From contig CAZDCD010000009.1 in NCBI GenBank assembly GCA_964503885.1, positions 89,383 to 153,382 of the forward strand: a stretch of 64,000 nt of DNA, given 5' to 3'. Below are positions 62,422 to 64,000 of the stretch, piece by piece. The DNA is from CAZDCD01 sp964503885 (GTDB taxonomy: Bacteria; Bacteroidota; Bacteroidia; Bacteroidales; UBA10428). Positions within the stretch are counted from its first letter, which is position 1. Each line of letters begins with the position of its first letter. The notes below the pieces were generated by a model. That model was not told where the DNA came from. It saw nothing but the letters and a program-made list of their open reading frames with translations, and did no database searches. The position numbers and the translations under genes are program-made.

Positions 62422-63117
62422 TTAGTTCATATTTTCTTCATTACCATACAAGGCTTCAACAATAAACCGGTAAAGGTTCGCACATGACCTGAATACTTCC
62501 TTAATCTCCTCTTGCAGGTTTTCGCTATAGAAGAGTGCATCGATTTTTTTTTCACGTGACAGATAGAAACTTTTTTTGATGTACCAGGACCGGAACTCAG
62601 CGGGAAGTACATTTTTTATGGGCTTTTTATATTCTTCACCCTTAAGCGCCAGGTTTTTCACAGAGGTATATTCGTTGATTATTCTTCCGAACTCTCCGGA
62701 ATGCAATGCGATATGGTCCCTGATTTGCTGCATATTTTTCGGCAATGCGGCATAGAATCCCATTCCGTACTGATATTCTGTGGGTGTGAAATAAAAATAA
62801 AATTCGGGCACATTTCCCCAGACTTTCTTCGATCGTCTGAAGGATATCCATTGATCTGTCCGGTATGGCGATTTATCGGAAGAAAACCTGATATCACGGT
62901 ATATCCTGGAGATGGTCCTGTCGGTCCGCGGAGCGGTATCAATATGGTTGTCAATTTTCCGGATGGTATCGCCAAGTCCGGTCACTAAGTCCTTTAAAGG
63001 TTCGAGAAGATTCCGTTCATAACCGGTCCGGTTCTGTTCGAACCAGCTTTTGTTATTATGAACAGCCAGTTCCCGCAAAAAAACAATGCTGTTAATTGTA
63101 AATCCTGTGAAGGCCAT
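62422..63117 (-). CDS. DUF2461 domain-containing protein
   Basis: A 231-residue protein of the DUF2461 (TIGR02453) family: FLRELAVHNNKSWFEQNRTGYERNLLEPLKDLV, the central RIYRDIRFSSDKSPYRTDQWISF and later EFYFYFTPTEYQYGMGFY. The family is widespread and cytoplasmic, with no established function. The gene stands alone on the minus strand, divergent from the head-GIN protein gene. Confidence 0.92.
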   Translation of the reverse strand: MAFTGFTINSIVFLRELAVHNNKSWFEQNRTGYERNLLEPLKDLVTGLGDTIRKIDNHIDTAPRTDRTISRIYRDIRFSSDKSPYRTDQWISFRRSKKVWGNVPEFYFYFTPTEYQYGMGFYAALPKNMQQIRDHIALHSGEFGRIINEYTSVKNLALKGEEYKKPIKNVLPAEFRSWYIKKSFYLSREKKIDALFYSENLQEEIKEVFRSCANLYRFIVEALYGNEENMN

Positions 63118-63309
63118 TATTAATGCCTGCTATTGTTCATCATTATTGATCTGCCGGATCATTCAATATAAATGCCGGTCTGTTTAGGCCAAATATAAAT
63201 CAATTCTGAAAGAAGGCCTCATTTTCTCCCTTATAACCATTTTTATTTTTATGTGCAGCGTTTTATAATTTGCTTCGTCATTTTACATATAATTAAAACA
63301 CATATAACC

Positions 63310-64000
63310 ATGAAAACATCTCTGATAAAAACAGCCTTTTTTTCTTCTCTTTTGCTGTTCTTTCTGCAATTGGCTTCTGCACAGGTCAAAGAGACCCGTG
63401 AAATGAAGGATTTTACCAATATAAATGTAGGCGGCGGTATTGACCTGTTCATTGAACAGGGTGACCAGGTGCGTGTTATCGCCGAAGCCGGAAATCAGCA
63501 AATGCTTGAATCGCTTGTTACAGAAGTAGATGGAAATACACTTAAAATCCACAACAGCGAAAAATTCTGGAGGCCCGGTTCAAGAAAAGTATACGTAACC
63601 GTTAAGAATATTGAAGGGATAAATGCCAGCGGCGGTTCAGATGTCTATTCCGAAAACGGAATAAAGGTGACAACCCTCAAACTGACAGCAAGCGGAGGAA
63701 GTGATATTGAAATGAAGCTCGAAGCCGGAGAGCTGGTATGCACCATCAGCGGAGGTTCGGATGCACGGCTTTCCGGTAAAGCCGGTAAGTTCAGCGCCTC
63801 GGCGAGTGGCGGAAGCAATATTAAGGCCAAAGAACTGGTTACGGATATCAGCGATATTCATGCTTCCGGTGGTTCCGACGTATACATCACCGTCAATGAT
63901 GAACTATCTGCCAAGACCAGCGGCGGGAGCGATATCGATTATTATGGTGATGCGAAAGTCACAAACATCAATGCCAATGGCGGATCGGATGTGAATAAGA
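63310..64000 (+). CDS. head-GIN domain (DUF2807) exported protein, 3' end outside the window
   Basis: A protein with a signal peptide (MKTSLIKTAFFSSLLLFFLQ ending near SAQ) followed by a DUF2807 right-handed beta-helix. The hallmark FTNINVGGGIDLFIEQGD starts the domain, and a pattern of the type ASGGSD recurs at short intervals (NASGGSDVYS, ASGGSDIEM, SGGSDARLS, ASGGSNIKA, ASGGSDVYI, SGGSDIDYY, NGGSDVNK). Each repeat would add a rung to the helix. The frame is open to the last base, so about 230 residues are visible. Such proteins are surface or periplasmic with no proven role; adhesion has been proposed. Confidence 0.9.
   Translation, partial: MKTSLIKTAFFSSLLLFFLQLASAQVKETREMKDFTNINVGGGIDLFIEQGDQVRVIAEAGNQQMLESLVTEVDGNTLKIHNSEKFWRPGSRKVYVTVKNIEGINASGGSDVYSENGIKVTTLKLTASGGSDIEMKLEAGELVCTISGGSDARLSGKAGKFSASASGGSNIKAKELVTDISDIHASGGSDVYITVNDELSAKTSGGSDIDYYGDAKVTNINANGGSDVNK

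Noticed and set aside
1..64000. Search for tRNA, rRNA, IS elements, integrases, toxin-antitoxin pairs and defence systems
   Set aside because: None was seen. Intergenic gaps show no tRNA-like arms or rRNA blocks, and no transposase, integrase or known defence protein was recognised.

Overview
The window is chromosomal DNA from a member of the Bacteroidota, probably a Bacteroidales/Marinilabiliales-like lineage. The evidence is a 729-residue type III glutamine synthetase, type IX secretion system (T9SS) proteins (a PorE-like OmpA protein, PorP/SprF, a type A and a type B/gliding sorting domain), DUF5686, LA_2272 and head-GIN surface proteins, many SCxx lipoproteins, and TAnnTTTG-type promoter elements. 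No phage, IS element, CRISPR array, rRNA or tRNA gene was seen. Most of the window is ordinary core and envelope gene content, with a few decayed genes and dispersed palindromic repeats between genes.

Layout. 0-7.5 kb: a DUF3109 protein, a tandem pair of unrelated glutamine synthetases (GSIII then GSI), a PorE-like T9SS protein and a YkgJ cysteine-cluster protein. 7.5-14.6 kb, minus strand: DUF5686-era-der-lipoprotein, then tatC-lptB. 14.8-21 kb: recQ, a Crp/Fnr regulator, a large CAP-domain protein, gpmA. 21-24.8 kb, minus strand: a metal-efflux pair (CDF exporter plus SO_0444-type permease with a heavy-metal domain), a truncated flavodoxin, and an lgt with a large insertion. 24.9-29.4 kb: an Ig-like lipoprotein facing an OsmC-ComF-CrtI-like operon. 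29.5-34.1 kb: Crp/Fnr, a DtxR-type metalloregulator with two palindromes in its leader and a ZIP transporter remnant behind it, an ICMT-like methyltransferase, a second CDF, a RIC/hemerythrin protein and a LuxR protein with a degenerate receiver. 34.1-38.4 kb: a TetR-controlled ABC exporter with two perfect operator-like inverted repeats, divergent from an LA_2272 repeat protein. 39.1-45.9 kb: a 1923-residue secreted adhesin-like protein with a gliding C-terminal domain, and its PorP/SprF partner. 46-53 kb: cysS, a Gmm-like Nudix protein, pterin dehydratase, SiaC-like protein, cytidylate-kinase-like protein, cupin, apt, LapA, gpmI. 53.5-64 kb: membrane proteins, a third CDF, lipoprotein hydrolase, D-amino acid aminotransferase, TfoX_C protein, T9SS metallophosphatase, a PQQ-type sugar dehydrogenase with a cytochrome c lipoprotein, gene debris, DUF2461, and a head-GIN protein cut by the window edge.

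Themes. Metal and redox homeostasis recurs: three CDF exporters with three different metal-site signatures, the permease, a DtxR regulator, hemerythrin and two Crp/Fnr regulators. T9SS export and surface display form a second theme. I found no convincing new defence or mobile system. The most informative unusual features are the DtxR operator/ZIP remnant locus, the hemerythrin plus pseudo-receiver pair, the dual TetR operator, the Lgt insertion and the exact 252-nt repeats in the giant adhesin. All calls come from reading sequence and translations by eye; no database search was run.
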